NCBI GenBank assembly: GCA_022925895.1
Contig: JAKSYS010000181.1
Location: 1 to 64,000, forward strand
Direction: 5' to 3'
Source of the DNA: Fragilaria crotonensis
Lineage: Eukaryota; Bacillariophyta; Fragilariophyceae; Fragilariales; Fragilariaceae
Length of the DNA: 64,000 nucleotides
Shown here: piece after piece, positions 1 through 11,215 of the stretch
Layout: each line of letters opens with the position of its first letter
How positions within the stretch are numbered: position 1 is the first letter of the stretch
Program-made: the position numbers and the translations under genes
Notes under the pieces: model-generated
Database searches by the model: none
Told to the model about the DNA's origin: nothing
What the model saw: the letters and a program-made list of their open reading frames with translations, nothing else

Positions 1-490
1 TGTTGGCTGTGAAAGTCCGCGCAAAATTCTTCGCCCAGTACATCTTCTACGTTGAATTTCGCTTGGATTTGAATCATAAACTACTACTTAGAGTACCAGC
101 GCGAAGGATAACAAAATTTTGATGTTTCTCTCTAGTCATGAGAATTAGTGTGTACTGGAATGATAATATATGACACACCAATCCCTCCAACAACTGCAGT
201 AATTTTTGTTCTCTTTGGATAGCAAAACGCAGGCACGTTTTGCAATGAAAGAAAAATGCCAAACACTTAAGCGTTTAACTTACACATAATACGGATGAGT
301 AGGAGTACCACTTTACTACCGTAGATCGAATTCTGGAGCCGTCGTTGGTCGTCTTCGCTTCTTGACGTTGTCTTGGGAGTTGTGTTGCGATCACCACAAA
401 TAAACCATGAAGGAGGCACACTTTCCGGGAGATCCTCGCTTTCTGGATGGATCTCACCCAGTAGTGAGGACACTTCTGCGCTGTCAACAA
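1..490. other. Left edge, no recognised gene
   Basis: I see no protein family in any frame here. The short open frames have no recognisable motifs. It may contain the N-terminal part or the terminal inverted repeat of the decayed Mutator-like element that follows, but I could not identify either. Confidence 0.4.
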
Positions 491-1245
491 ATGCTTGGTT
501 AAGCACGTTGCTGTTGGACTGTATATTGCAGCGATCTGTCCCCAGGAGGTAATTTCCACGAATGCATCTCACATTGGAAGCCTTGGCACCTATGAGTACT
601 TCAATTCATGTAATGACTTGATCAATGATAATCCAGAACTCGTGGAAGACGAGACGACGAAAGGACGTAAACTTGCTCGTAGTCGGAACGCCGCTCGTAT
701 TCGGCAACAAATGAAAGCTTGTTTTGGATCACGCCGCACTCTCAACAGGCTGTTATCCCGATTGTGTTGGGAAATCATTTTGTGCTATGCCTGGACTGTT
801 CGATCTCGACGCCGGAGTTCAAATGACATGACGTTTATGATTCCCTGGTACGCCGCACACGTCAGGTTCACCCCGATGTCCTACGCATCGTAAAGGTTGT
901 GAATTTATTCATTCACATTTCATTCTACACGAGAAGAAACATGCACACCTAAGGGAAAGTGACGCGGCGCTGATTGGCAGGGTGCATTATTGCGATTGTC
1001 CCATCCAGAAAAATGGGTTTGACTGCGGCTTGTTTGCAGTGGGTGTTGTATTACACCTCATCGAGGGCATTGATGTCACGAGAGAAACGTTTCGGCAACA
1101 AGACGTCACCAAACTGCGAAGTAGGCTGGTGACAGTATTTGGGGGGATGGTGCTGACTTGGGAACAACAAGTCAGGTTGTGCGTGATTGTCTCGCTGTTG
1201 CGCGGAAGTAGCATCTTAGAGAGTTTCGGGCTGGGTAGTTCATAA
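491..1245 (+). pseudogene. Ulp1-type (C48) cysteine protease relic
   Basis: This is a decayed SUMO-protease-like domain read by moving between plus frames. The catalytic landmarks of peptidase family C48 are all visible in order: the His in GNHFVLCLD (near 769-793), the Asp in VYDSLVRR (near 838-860), and the Gln/Cys pair in QKNGFDCGLF (near 1006-1035). They lie in different frames, and a TGA at about 830 separates the His and Asp segments. No single frame can give an active enzyme. Ulp1 domains are known passengers of some plant Mutator-like elements, and a MULE transposase relic follows on the same strand. I infer that the two belonged to one element. The frame breaks could partly be sequence errors, but the combination of a nonsense codon and several shifts favours real decay. 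Confidence 0.72.
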
Positions 1246-1416
1246 AGAACCGAAGAAGGAACGAAGGCACAGTTCCGACAGTGATGTGAGCGCTGCTGTC
1301 TTGGGTGTTGACGACGCTGCAGGCTGAGGCAGATCGTCCTGCCAGGGTGGGCAAGCTCTTGTTGGCAAAACAACAGACAGAGCGCAGGCGAGGATAGAGA
1401 AGAGGACTGAGAATCA

Positions 1417-1481
1417 CAACAACGACGACGATGACGACGACGACGACGACAAGGTTGTTAGTAGACGATGATGATGACGAG
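1417..1481 (+). repeat. GAC/GAT trinucleotide run
   Basis: The stretch is made almost entirely of GAC, AAC and GAT triplets, broken by about ten bases near 1451-1460. Read in one plus frame it would encode an Asp/Thr-rich tract. It lies between the protease and the transposase relics and has no other visible function. Confidence 0.75.
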
Positions 1482-1771
1482 TATGTCACCTGCGACAGCA
1501 GTGACGAGTCCAGTGCAGTCCGATGGCAAGGAGAAGCACGACCACAGTCGGCACTTCCACGCCACAGCAGAGGAACAAGTCGAAGGAAAGCAGGGAAGTT
1601 CGGTAGCTACAAAGTCACAGGATTATGTATTGTATGATATCCTTGGTGATGAACATTGACTGCTTCTCAACCTTGGAGGAGGTAGGAACCGTTCATCGAA
1701 AAGTATGAGGTCAGATCGGGAAATCGTTTAAGAGTGCAACGTTCCATTAGCGACCGTTTCAAACAATATCA

Positions 1772-3518
1772 ATGTATGAGCACGTCGACTGTCCGTTTCG
1801 TGTATTGATATCCAGGCGGCGATCCGACCTGATGTTCTGCGTCCGAAAGATTACAGGTGTGCACAGTGAGGTGTGCCGACCTAAACAGGCAGCTGATGGG
1901 AGGAAGTGGAAGAAGAGGCGAAACGCAGAGCTTGATGATGTTATCGATCAGATTGTTCGCACAAAGAAGGGAGCTCCAACACCGGCAGATGTCGTGAAGA
2001 CAGCTGCAACGAAGTCGGAGTTGTCATACATGACAGCGTACAGGGCGCTGCGCTTTCAAACTAGTAGCGTTAGAAATGCTGTCGTGAAAACTTCCAAATG
2101 ATCATTCCATTTTGGAGGGCTTGAACAAAAGTAATCCAGGTTCTGTGATTGGGTATACTAGGGATGAGGAAAAGAGACTTGTCGATCTTCACGTATTTCC
2201 CGGTATCATGAACGGGGTGCTCAAGTTTGTTCGGCCGGTGGTGTCCTTGGATGCTACACATCTGAGGAGCGAACACAAGGGAACTCTGTACATGGCATCG
2301 GTTCTCAGTGGGTGCAATGACATCTTCCCCATTGGGTTTATGATATGCGCCGGGAACGAGGATGGAGCGACGTGGAAGAAGATGCTTGAATTGTTGAAGA
2401 AGGCATGTCCAATAATTGATGATCAGGGATACGGCGACAGTGACACGGATGGTGTGTTTAGGCCACCGTTTCTTTTCATTTCAGACAGAGACAAAGGTCT
2501 GAAGGAGGCATTGAAAGCGGTGTTCCCAAATAAGTACGAGATGAGCTGTGCTAGACACATCCAGGCAAATGTGACGCAGAAGTATAAGCAGTGTGCAAAG
2601 TTTGTCTGTTCCATAGCTAAGTCATTCTCGACACGAAATGCGAGCCTGTTGCTAGATGAGATTCGAAGGTGAAGCCAGAGGCCGCCACATATTTGGAAAG
2701 CATAACGCGTCGGGTGTTCTGTGGCGGAGTACTCAGTGGTATTCAGATTCACCGTCACCGTCACCTGCTCAGTTGCCTCCACGGTATGGAATTGTAACTT
2801 CGAACACCTCCGAGTCGGCAACAGTATGTTATCAGAAGCAAGGAATCTTGGATGGCTGGAGGCTGTGAACAAAATTCTTGACATAATGACGACGAGAGTG
2901 TACTTGCCGAAGGAAGTATGCTTCGCGAGATGGATCGGAGGTGGTGCCTAGAGTTGCCCAGATTCTGAAGCGTAGGTGGGATGCCGCTGCGTCTATGACT
3001 GTCGATGAGATTGAGGTGGGTGTGGTGACTTCAAGGTGGTGGAACCAATATCAATTGTGGATGAAAATGGCGATGACAATGTGCAACGGATGGCACGATC
3101 CTACGGTGATCCAGACCGTGTCCTTGTGGTCAAGCCATATTTGGAGTGGTGCAGCTGGAGTATGGCAGGACTTTTACCCATGTCGGCATGCATGTGCAGT
3201 GTTCAGGAAATGGAGGAAAAAGAATTCAATTATGTTCTGCGAAGTTTAGTCCATCCGTTCTACACATTTGAGTTCGTGCACAACACTTTCAAGAAGAACG
3301 TTTTCCCTGTGTGCTTGGAAACAACTGTATATGATGGTGAAACTAAGGAACCCGACATGCCAAAACGGCAATCTGGACGACCAAAAACAAAACGAATTCG
3401 CAAACGCAGTAAGTTCATTGTAGCTGAGGATTCTCCTGTCAAATGTTCTGTTTGTGGAAAGAGAGGGCACAACCGAAGAACTTGTCCTAATGTAGTTGGT
3501 AACAATGACAATAAGTAG
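1772..3518 (+). pseudogene. MULE transposase relic (element 1)
   Basis: The first part (1772-2101) has a CPF...H pattern like the zinc-binding N-terminal region of FAR1/MULE proteins. The part at 2112-2672 holds the DDE-type MULE core: SLDATHLRS with the first Asp, NDIFPIGFMI, then FISDRDKGLKEA with the second Asp and CARHIQANV. After 2672 the frame changes several times: the segment YGIVTSNTSES and the segment NSMLSEARNLGWLEAV, which belong together, are in different frames. The SWIM-type segment around 3150-3230 (GVWQDFYPCRHACAVF) is out of frame with the C-terminal part. The C-terminus ends with a Lys/Arg-rich stretch and a CCHC zinc knuckle (CSVCGKRGHNRRTC). It is a complete but broken transposase. 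There are more frame changes than in the housekeeping genes of the window, so I take this as true decay. Confidence 0.85.
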
Positions 3519-4600
3519 AAGAAACGAGAAGTGTTGCCGACATTCGCCATGATGAGATCATTGTTCACAGATGATTGGAAATTTACGTCAATCGGTTGTT
3601 TGTGGTAAAGTACTGTCACGCAGATTGTGTATGGGAGTACTGTTGAACTCAGATTTGGTGGAGTTTTGTCAACCATATCGATGAAGATGGAGTTGTTTTG
3701 AAACAAAACAGCGACAAGAAGAATTATGACCGCACTTATGGTATGATAATTGATTAACAAACGACACATGTGAAGTGAGTGATGATGATGTTCGTTGCGT
3801 ATGTATGACATGGTGGAGCGATGAGTGTCGACAATCTTGGAGGATTGTTACGAGACGGTGTACCATGTTGTCCGTGGATGCGGAGCATGGCAGGCGACAA
3901 AAGCGTGATATTGTAAAAGAGGGCAAAATAATGCGTGATATTGTAAATGTATCTTTTCAAAATGCGTGATATTGTAAATTACAATTGCAAATGTAGTATA
4001 TAGTAAAATACGAATTTGTGGATAGTAAGTCATTGTACTATATTGCAAAGTGGCAAAACAATGCGTGATATTGTAATTTCCCCTTGTTTTTATGGCAAAA
4101 AGGACCCGGTTTCACAAAACCCGACATAGCGTTTATGTCTACTTTTGAGAACGTAAGCATTGAGTTTTTATAAAAATGACGTCGAGTTTTGTCCGTGTGT
4201 CGAGTTTTGTTTTCTGTAAGCATCGGCCTCATACGCATAAAGTGCAATCCGATTGAAGATTTCAGATCGTCTGATTTCTGATAGTCAATATGTACATGTT
4301 TTAACCCGAAACTGCAATTTCATTTTTCGGTTCACGGATCACTATTACAAATAACCGTCTGCTCGTTACTGTGACCGATTGCGATACATCATATATCATA
4401 TGAATACAAGCAAGATGCAACCCATATGCATATCCACATCCAAGAAACAGCATAATTACGCTTACATGACTGAGAACGTGTTTAAATGTACTAATCGGAA
4501 ACTCCATGTTTTTAAGTGAGAGATGGCATCGTAACGCTGATCATAAAACTTGAACAGCAAAACACACCAACTTGGCCCACACACACAGTCACACAGTCTG
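3519..4600. other. Gene-free flank of MULE 1
   Basis: No coding region is recognised. The first half holds four copies of a 14-bp motif, listed separately. The rest is AT-rich single-copy sequence. The right terminal repeat of the Mutator-like element may lie here but was not identified. Confidence 0.5.
3903..4076 (+). repeat. Four copies of GCGTGATATTGTAA
   Basis: The 14-bp motif occurs exactly at 3903-3916, 3933-3946, 3964-3977 and 4063-4076, all in the same orientation. The first three are spaced about 30 bp apart. The motif lies 385 bp downstream of the transposase stop and could be a subterminal repeat of the element or a protein-binding site. Confidence 0.8.
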
Positions 4601-6674
4601 TCAAACCGCACAAGTTCTGACCGATGTGAAGGAGGTGGTGTGCTCACCGCGTTGACCCTGATTGGGATCGCTCTTGCCCTATCAGGTGTAATCCTCAGGT
4701 CGGTTTGAGTGAAGTCCGAGACATGGCTGACAGTCAAAGCAAGGTCGGTGCGCAGTCGGCACCCACTCCCGTCCCATCAACACGGCGCCTAATTCCACCG
4801 CCTCGTCGGAAACTCTGGACGAAATTGTCGCTCGAGTTTTCAGATGCGGTATTCCTGATGGACAAAATGGATTTGCTGTCAAAGCCGACGACGGTACGCA
4901 GATTGGTTTCGATGCAGACCTATGCCGCGCGGTCGCAGCTGCCATGTTTGGAACATCTGATGGAAAAGTCGAATTCACCCCACTCTTATCCTCGGGTGAT
5001 CGTTGGACGTTTTGCAAAACAAATCAATCGACGTCATGGCACGCGTCTCGACAATTACCATGGAGCGCGATGTTCATGAACCATCGGTCGGTGCAGGATT
5101 CGAATTCACAATGCCATACCTGTACAACGGTGTCGGCTTTGGGGCCGTCAACCCTACTTGGACTGCGTTGAACAACGTAATTTTACAGGAGAGTGTTCTA
5201 CCGTGCTCATATGTGTTAGTCAGGGGACAACTCATGTTGAAATCGTTGGTGACTGGGGCCCCGAGTGCAAATGTGTTACCAGGAATCAGCAAATGCACTG
5301 TACACAAACTTTATAGAAGGAAGCTGCAATGTCATCACCGAAGAACAAACAGGGATATCCGCAACTGTTCTAGAACTAAAGGGATACACTGAAAATGACT
5401 ATGTTGTCGGAACTACGCAGTTTTCGAAAGAACCGTTGGCTGTCGTGACTCGCGAGGGCGACGCGTTCTGGAGCGACTTTGTGTATTGGGTTGTGGAGTC
5501 TCTTTTCAGTGCAGAGGAACGTGACATTGAACAGGCTAACGCAAATGAGTTTCCTGAAACTTCAAACTTTGGCGATGCCTATACAAGAATGTACCAACAT
5601 GCAATAGCCCAGGTTGGAAACTACGGTGAAATGTACGAGCGTCATTTGCAAAAGATTGTGCCTCGATCGACCTTGAATACTATCAATAATGGCACTTCTG
5701 GGCTTATGTACTCGTTTCCATTCGGGTCTGTCCTGACAGTTGGTAAAGGTCCAGTGCCGGGTGGCACGCTTGAAGCCATTCGACAGCGGGGTCACTTGAA
5801 ATGCGGAATCGCAATTACTGGCAGTTTTGGAGATTTCGACAAGTCGACTCGCTCCTGGAGCGGCTTTGATGTCGACTATTGTCGTGCGCTAGCGGCTGCT
5901 ATTTTTAATGGCGTTGACACGCACGTAGTCTATACCGTCCTTCCAGCAACAGCTCGATTCACAGCGCTCGCCTCAGGTCTGGTAGACTGTTTGTCACGTA
6001 CCACCACTGCTACGCAACAACGCGATCGTGCCGAACCAACAACTGGCGAAGGATTCTCCTTTGCGCCAGTCAGTTTTTATGATGGCTTGTCCTTCGCCGG
6101 CATTCCGCCTTACGGTGCGTGCGCGGATAAGTTGGACTCGACTTCGTCAACTTGTAAAGGATTGAAGATTTGCATGCAAGATGGAACCACCTCAATAACA
6201 CGAGTTCGTGAGCTGTTTCCAGAGTCCATTGTTGTTCCAAAGATCTCAAGTTCTGAAGCTTTTGCCGCCCTGGGAACAGAGTGCAACGCAATCGGCAGTG
6301 ATTCCACTGATGTTGCTGCACTCGCTGGCAACAGTTCTCGATACGAACTTGGTGCCAACCGCTACTCGAAGGAACCTCTTGCGCTGGTGACGAGAGAAGA
6401 CGACCCTCAGTGGACCAACTTTGTTCGTTGGGTTGTCCATGCAACAATCTATGCCGAAGAAAAATATATTACCCGAGTCACGGCGGATGCAATGCCGAAA
6501 TGCGATTTATTTGGGACGGTTCTGCGCAACATGTTCGTCGATGCCATCAATGCTGTGGGTAACTACGGGGAAATCTATGCGCGCAATACTGAATCGTTGA
6601 TGGCAAGGGAAGGAGGAATGAATTCCCTTAACCGAAATCCAACTGGACCTCAGCAGTATCCCGGGGTATTCTAA
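4601..6674 (+). pseudogene. Membrane-anchored tandem amino-acid-binding protein, frame-interrupted
   Basis: The gene encodes two copies of a bacterial-type periplasmic amino-acid-binding domain (SBP type 3, like AapJ of general L-amino-acid ABC transporters). Before them, a hydrophobic segment at 4640-4705 (LTALTLIGIALALSGVIL) looks like a membrane anchor, suggesting a type II membrane protein with extracellular ligand domains. Copy 1 shows FRCGIPDGQNGF, GFDADLCRAVAAAMFG and GFEFTMPYLYNG; copy 2 shows LKCGIAITGSFGDF, GFDVDYCRALAAAIFNG and CMQDGTT. Each copy ends with a similar FVxWVV...GNYGE tail. Copy 2 and the end of copy 1 are in one intact 469-codon frame (5265-6674). Copy 1 is split over at least three frames between 4791 and 5265, and the anchor is in yet another. 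Small introns, consensus errors or decay could each explain this. I could not define the start codon. Confidence 0.6.
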
Positions 6675-7440
6675 GATTGGGCGGCTTACAACCATTCATG
6701 TTTCTGAATGGGGCTGGTTAGCTCGAACGTAAAAAAGCTTAAGTGTTCATAGAACGAGTGACGCTGTCGGAATAGCACGTCCAGATCCTTTCTGACTACT
6801 GTAGCCTCTAGCCTGGCAGACGCAATGCTTCCAAGGTCAACCGAAGCATTGCTAATCTAGAAAAGCCTTCCTCTGTGTCTGACCTGTTCCGTTGAGATGT
6901 GATATTTGATATTTGTGATCATTCCGAGACTTTTGGGCATGGTACAGTCCAGTACAAGTAGACCAATTTCAAATATATTCTATACTCCCGCACGGTACAC
7001 GGTACTGTACAGATCAGGAGATGATAGATGATACTGCTTGTAGACGGGGGCGAATAGATCCGATTAGGTTTCACCAATTTGACGTCAGCACCCACGTCAC
7101 AGTAATAAACGACAGTCAGTCCTCCTGTAGAAGATTTTGAAGACATCGGAAATTTGAATGGCTGACAAAACACGGAATCTTTGTTGTTGACTCTGTTGGC
7201 GCTTTTCCTAACGCGCATGTCAACCTTTGTCATGCCAGGAAGATAACTGCTACTTATCTCCTTTCTATCAGTGATTCATGTGTTTCCTTGTTTGAATCAC
7301 TGAACTTACACTACTTTGTACTCGAGTACATCAACGACAGTACTTTGTACTCAATAACAACAGGGGGTTGCAAATCTCCTTGAAGGTACACTCCTTCTTC
7401 TTAATCGCCACCAACATGAACTATTTTTCAAATGAATTTC
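6675..7440. other. Gene-free stretch before satellite array 1
   Basis: No coding region is recognised. Around 6940-7020 there are several GTAC-containing short repeats of the kind found in most intergenic regions of this window. The right end grades into diverged units of satellite array 1. Confidence 0.5.
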
Positions 7441-8385
7441 ATTTTCAAACAGTCTCGATGGACAAGTAACAGTGTGTCAGTCCGATGACGACCCTTTGGT
7501 GTACGAAATTTGAATCTGCAAATAGTCTCTTGGACAAGTAACAGTGTTTCAGTTTCGATGTCGACTATTTGGTACGAATTTCGATCTTCAAATAGTCACG
7601 AATGAACAAGTAACAGTTTTTCAATATTGAACTAATTATTTGCTGATCAAAATTGATCTTCAAATAGTCCTTGAATACAAGTAACAGTTTCTTCTTAACA
7701 AGACGACTATTTTCTGTACGAATTTCGATCTTCAAATAGTCTCGAATGGACAAGTAACAGTGTGTCAGTATGATGACGACTATTTGTGTACGAATTTCGA
7801 TCTTCAAATAGTCACGAATGAACAAGTAACAGTATGCCAGTAAGAAGACGACTATTTGGTGTACGAATTTCGATCTTCAAATAGTCACGAATGAACAAGT
7901 AACAGTATGTCAGTACGATGCGACTATTTGGTGTACAAATTTCGATCTTCAAATAGTCGCGAATGGACAAGTAACAGTATGCCAGTAGAAGACGACTGGT
8001 TTGGAATTTCGATCTTCAAATAGTCACGAATGAACAAGTAACAGTATGTCAGTAAGAAGACGACTATTTGGTGTACAAATTTCGATCTTCAAATAGTCGC
8101 GAATGGACAAGTAACAGTATGACAGTAAGAAGACGACTATTTGGTGTACGAATTTCGATCTTCAAATAGTCACGAATGAACAAGTAACAGTATGACAGTA
8201 CGATGACGACTATATGGTGTACGATTTCGATCTTCAAATAGTCACGAATGAACAAGTAACACTATGACAGTACGATGACGACTATTTGGTGTACGAATTT
8301 TGTTCTTCAAATAGTCACGAATGAACAAGTAACACTATGACAGTAAGAAGACGACTATTTGGTGTACAAATTTTGACCTTCAAAA
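7441..8385 (+). repeat. 73-bp palindromic satellite, array 1
   Basis: About 13 tandem units with a period close to 73 bp. Each unit has a palindromic core bounded by GACTATTTG and CAAATAGTC, about 37 bp in all, and a spacer of about 36 bp that includes GGACAAGTAACAGTATG or a close variant. Units near 7441-7740 are the most diverged and vary in length; later ones are more regular, with the variant AATGAACAAG common. The array has the same spacer and orientation as array 2. Confidence 0.92.
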
Positions 8386-8422
8386 TAGGCTACTACATAC
8401 AGCATGTACGACTACGATGAAC

Positions 8423-9100
8423 TCATTTCTTGCATTCTTCATCCGAAGTACTGTAATTGCCGTCCCGAATTAATGTTTGCTTCCAAACACTTTGTCTATT
8501 GAAACACACGTTGCACCACCAAGTGTTTTCGAGCTTTCTCTTTTCATTGCAACACATGGAACATACATGCTTCTTACATTTCCGACACGAGTGCTTTGAA
8601 GGCTTATTGCATTCAATACAAGCATCATCCTCGTCACCAGCTTTCTTACTTCCTGTCATCCGCTCTTTTGAAGGCTTATTGCATTCAATGCCAGCATCAT
8701 TGTCGTCACCAGCTTTCCTCTTTCCCGTCACCGTACTTTGTTTCCCAAAGTACACTGATTTCCTTAGACGATCCCGAACCTCTTTCCTTACTTTTTCTGT
8801 GTTGACACCTTTCCAAACGTTTTCCTCTTTATTGACAAAGATGTAACCTTTTTTCCGCATCTCCTCTAGCACTTCACCTGCAATATTGTCCTTAGCGCTT
8901 TCTGTTCGACTTTCAAACGTGGCATCTGCAGCTCTTCGGATTATCCGACGGAAAGCCATGTTTGGTGGATGTCCCTTTGGTTCATCGCGTTTACGTACTA
9001 CAATACCATTTGGCGGTAGAGATGTACTTTCAAATGGACCTGGTCCGGCCTCCAATTCATTTATTGACGGCGTCATGCCCTCCTTCTTTTCGTTACACAC
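8423..9100 (-). pseudogene. DUF6824-like protein fragment with cysteine-rich tail
   Basis: The open frame has 225 codons; the first ATG is at 9076, and the frame continues upstream without one. The N-terminal half matches the pattern of the diatom-expanded DUF6824 domain: GHPPNMAFRRIIRR, then DNIAGEVLEEMRKKGYIFVN, then VWKGVNTEKVRKEVRDRL. A short Lys/Asp-rich segment is repeated twice (KAGDDNDAGIECNKPSK and KAGDEDDACIECNKPSK). The C-terminus has eight or more cysteines (CIECNKP, CRKCKKHVCSMCC, WWCNVCFN), which resembles the C-terminal zinc finger of piggyBac-type transposases or a treble-clef finger. It may be the last exon of a larger broken gene that continues through 9150-12036. I assign no function. 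Confidence 0.5.
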
Positions 9101-9149
9101 GTTTCATTCGCGATCTAATATACGCCATTCCACCATCGTATGTTTTTTC

Positions 9150-9946
9150 CTTCCACCTTTTTTTCTGTCATCTCGAGGAAACGAAATCCCTCCTTTTTAG
9201 AGTTGTGTAAATGGTACGCTGCACCTCATATTTTTCTGCCTGATTAGCTGCTGACAAGTGCATTTTCTTGAAGTCCAATGTGCGATCAAGGTACGGAATG
9301 CATTTGCGGTGCCCCTTCCCACACAGTACATCCTTTTTCCAGGTTTGGCGATTATCGAAACACTTTCATTTTCCTTTTCAAAATTATCGCGTATAAACTT
9401 CAACGCATTTTCGACAAATGGCAATGGAGACTTCTCGTGTGAAAGAGCAAGGATTTGCCAACACAGATTCTTCTTCTCATCTTCTGATGCAGCATATTCA
9501 AGTCCTTCTTTAAACTTGAAATAAATGTAGCAATATGCTGTATAGACAATGGCACAAATTCACTTCCTGCGAGCGCCGTGGTCGTATGTGCTCCATCAGG
9601 CATCTTTTCGGTGTCTTGAATCTTTTCTGGTGATGTATGATCTTGTTCCTGTACCTGCTTGCTCTGCTTCACTTTCGTGCTGGCGACTTCGTCAACGATG
9701 GATCATCCTGCTTTCGCTGGCCTAGACCACCCGACTGCTCTTCACCACTATCCGTCTTCCCTTTTTCTTTGTTTGTCGAGGCTTTCGCGAAGTCTTTCGC
9801 AACCGCTTCGCTACATCATCATTATTCATCTGGCACAAATCTGTTTCCCTGCCAAGCAACACTCTTTCTTTCGACAAAGGTTGCCACTGCAATATCTTGG
9901 CTAAATCAGGAAACGCATGTCGTGGTCGGGCATCGTTAGTTTCCAA
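9150..9946 (-). pseudogene. Unrecognised decayed coding segment
   Basis: Minus-strand coding character continues from the GNAT-like and C48-like segments upstream to the DUF6824-like segment downstream, but over several frames. Readable pieces include VENALKFIRDNFEKENESVS, KRMYCVGRG, PYLDRTLDFKKMHLSAANQA and a Lys/Arg-rich piece near 9760-9830. I recognise no domain. Confidence 0.3.
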
Positions 9947-10061
9947 CGAAAGCGACCGTTCTATCCCCTTGCTGGGACGAAGATATTTTTGTACTCATGA
10001 GCTTCTTCTCGAACCGACCCAAAGTTGCTGCTTGCTATTCTGTCAATCAGTTGAAACAAGC

Positions 10062-10761
10062 TCACGTACACGTCATGCAAATAGTGAGCAAACGTGTTGA
10101 TGTGGGAATGTTCCTGCCCATGCCCTTGACATTGTCATTCCTGTCAAAAGTGATGTCACCTTTCACATTCCCACTCGTGTCGAATGTGACGTCGTGCACC
10201 ATGACACAAAAATCGCGGATGAAAATCAATGATTTTAAACCACTTTGCGCCACATCCTTTGACGTTTCCTGAATTAGAATGTAATCTGGCGGTAAACTCA
10301 ACGGTCGGAAGCGCCCTTCTCGATGTCACATGTCTCATTGTTCTTGTCAGTGACGACACAACCAAAATTAACGCTTTGCCGTGTGAAACCGACGTAAAAC
10401 GAATGCATGTTGAAAACCATGGTGCAACAACCTTGTCTTTCCATGGTGAGCCTTTCCTTTTCTTTTTGGTTTCGTGCTTTTGCATTTGGATCATTCTCAG
10501 GACTGAGTATGAAGTGCACCAATTTGAGGAAGAACCGGCAAATTGGCGGTGGGTCAGAACGGCGACGTTTTCCAGTTGGATCAAACAAAAATATCCACAT
10601 TTTGTATCGTTATCATTGTTCCCAGTTTTTCCACAATTCACCGCTACGAAAACAGTCCATGAACAATCTTCATCCTCTTGTGCAGGAATGACAATAAACG
10701 GCTTCGTGAGGAGATCCTTGTGTTGTATAATGAACTCCACCACCAGAATTGTTGCCTCCAT
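10062..10761 (-). pseudogene. C48-like (Ulp1-fold) degenerate segment
   Basis: Read across two or three minus frames, this segment follows the order of Ulp1 landmarks: FIVIPAQEDEDCSWTVFVAV, then CGYFLFDPTGKRR (needs one frame change near 10600), then, in another frame near 10240, ILIQETSKDVAQSGLKSLIF. In active C48 enzymes the first landmark has His-Trp, the second has Asp, and the third has Gln and Asp-Cys-Gly. Here Ser replaces His before the Trp and no Cys-Gly is present. If the alignment is right, the fold would be catalytically dead. The similarity is short and the assignment tentative. Some other papain-fold protein, or none, is possible. Confidence 0.35.
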
Positions 10762-10774
10762 AAACCTCTTTTGG

Positions 10775-11215
10775 TCAATCTCGTAATGAAAGATGTGGTT
10801 TACAAACTGTCTTCTCTCTATCGGTTTTGTTTTTAGGTCGGAACCGAAGATGCAACGTTCCGTCCTTCAATGAAGGATGTAAAAGGCTCTCCATTGTTGA
10901 CACCTCAGTCATGATCTTACAAGGAATGATGGTCAGGGTCGACCAAATTTCAGCTTTACAATACCGCTGCAGCCATCCCAGAGCAATGTCCACAAAGTCT
11001 GGAGAAAGAGCGTCACCTTTGCGCGTAAGGCAACGATCTATCCAAGTCAGACGAGCACTTGGACCTTGGAATAGGTATTTTTCCATTATCGAGTTCTTCG
11101 GATGGAAGGCCTTGTCATCCCAAAATTCACCCGAGTAACAATCATAAGTTGGTGTACAAAATGTTGCCTCTTCGTATGTTAAGTTTCCGGGAAGAAGGCA
11201 TACACGGATGGACAA
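10775..11215 (-). pseudogene. Linker segment between GNAT-like and C48-like parts
   Basis: This 146-codon frame overlaps the end of the GNAT-like frame and continues its sense: the pieces CTPTYDCYSGEFWDDKAF, RLTWIDRCLTRKGDALSPDF and MESLLHPSLKDGTLHLRF read as ordinary coding sequence. Its C-terminal end overlaps the next frame, where the reading continues as HYEIDQKRFMEATI. It is probably part of one large broken protein. No domain is recognised. Confidence 0.4.

Larger units (their letters stand above)
491..3518 (+). mobile_element. Decayed Mutator-like element (Ulp1 plus transposase)
   Basis: A protease relic of the Ulp1 type and a MULE transposase relic lie head to tail on the plus strand, separated by about 500 bp of low-complexity sequence. 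Mutator-like elements that carry an Ulp1 gene are established in plants (KIR/Kaonashi type). The limits given are those of the recognisable coding remains. I did not find terminal inverted repeats or target-site duplications, so the true ends are unknown. Confidence 0.55.
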
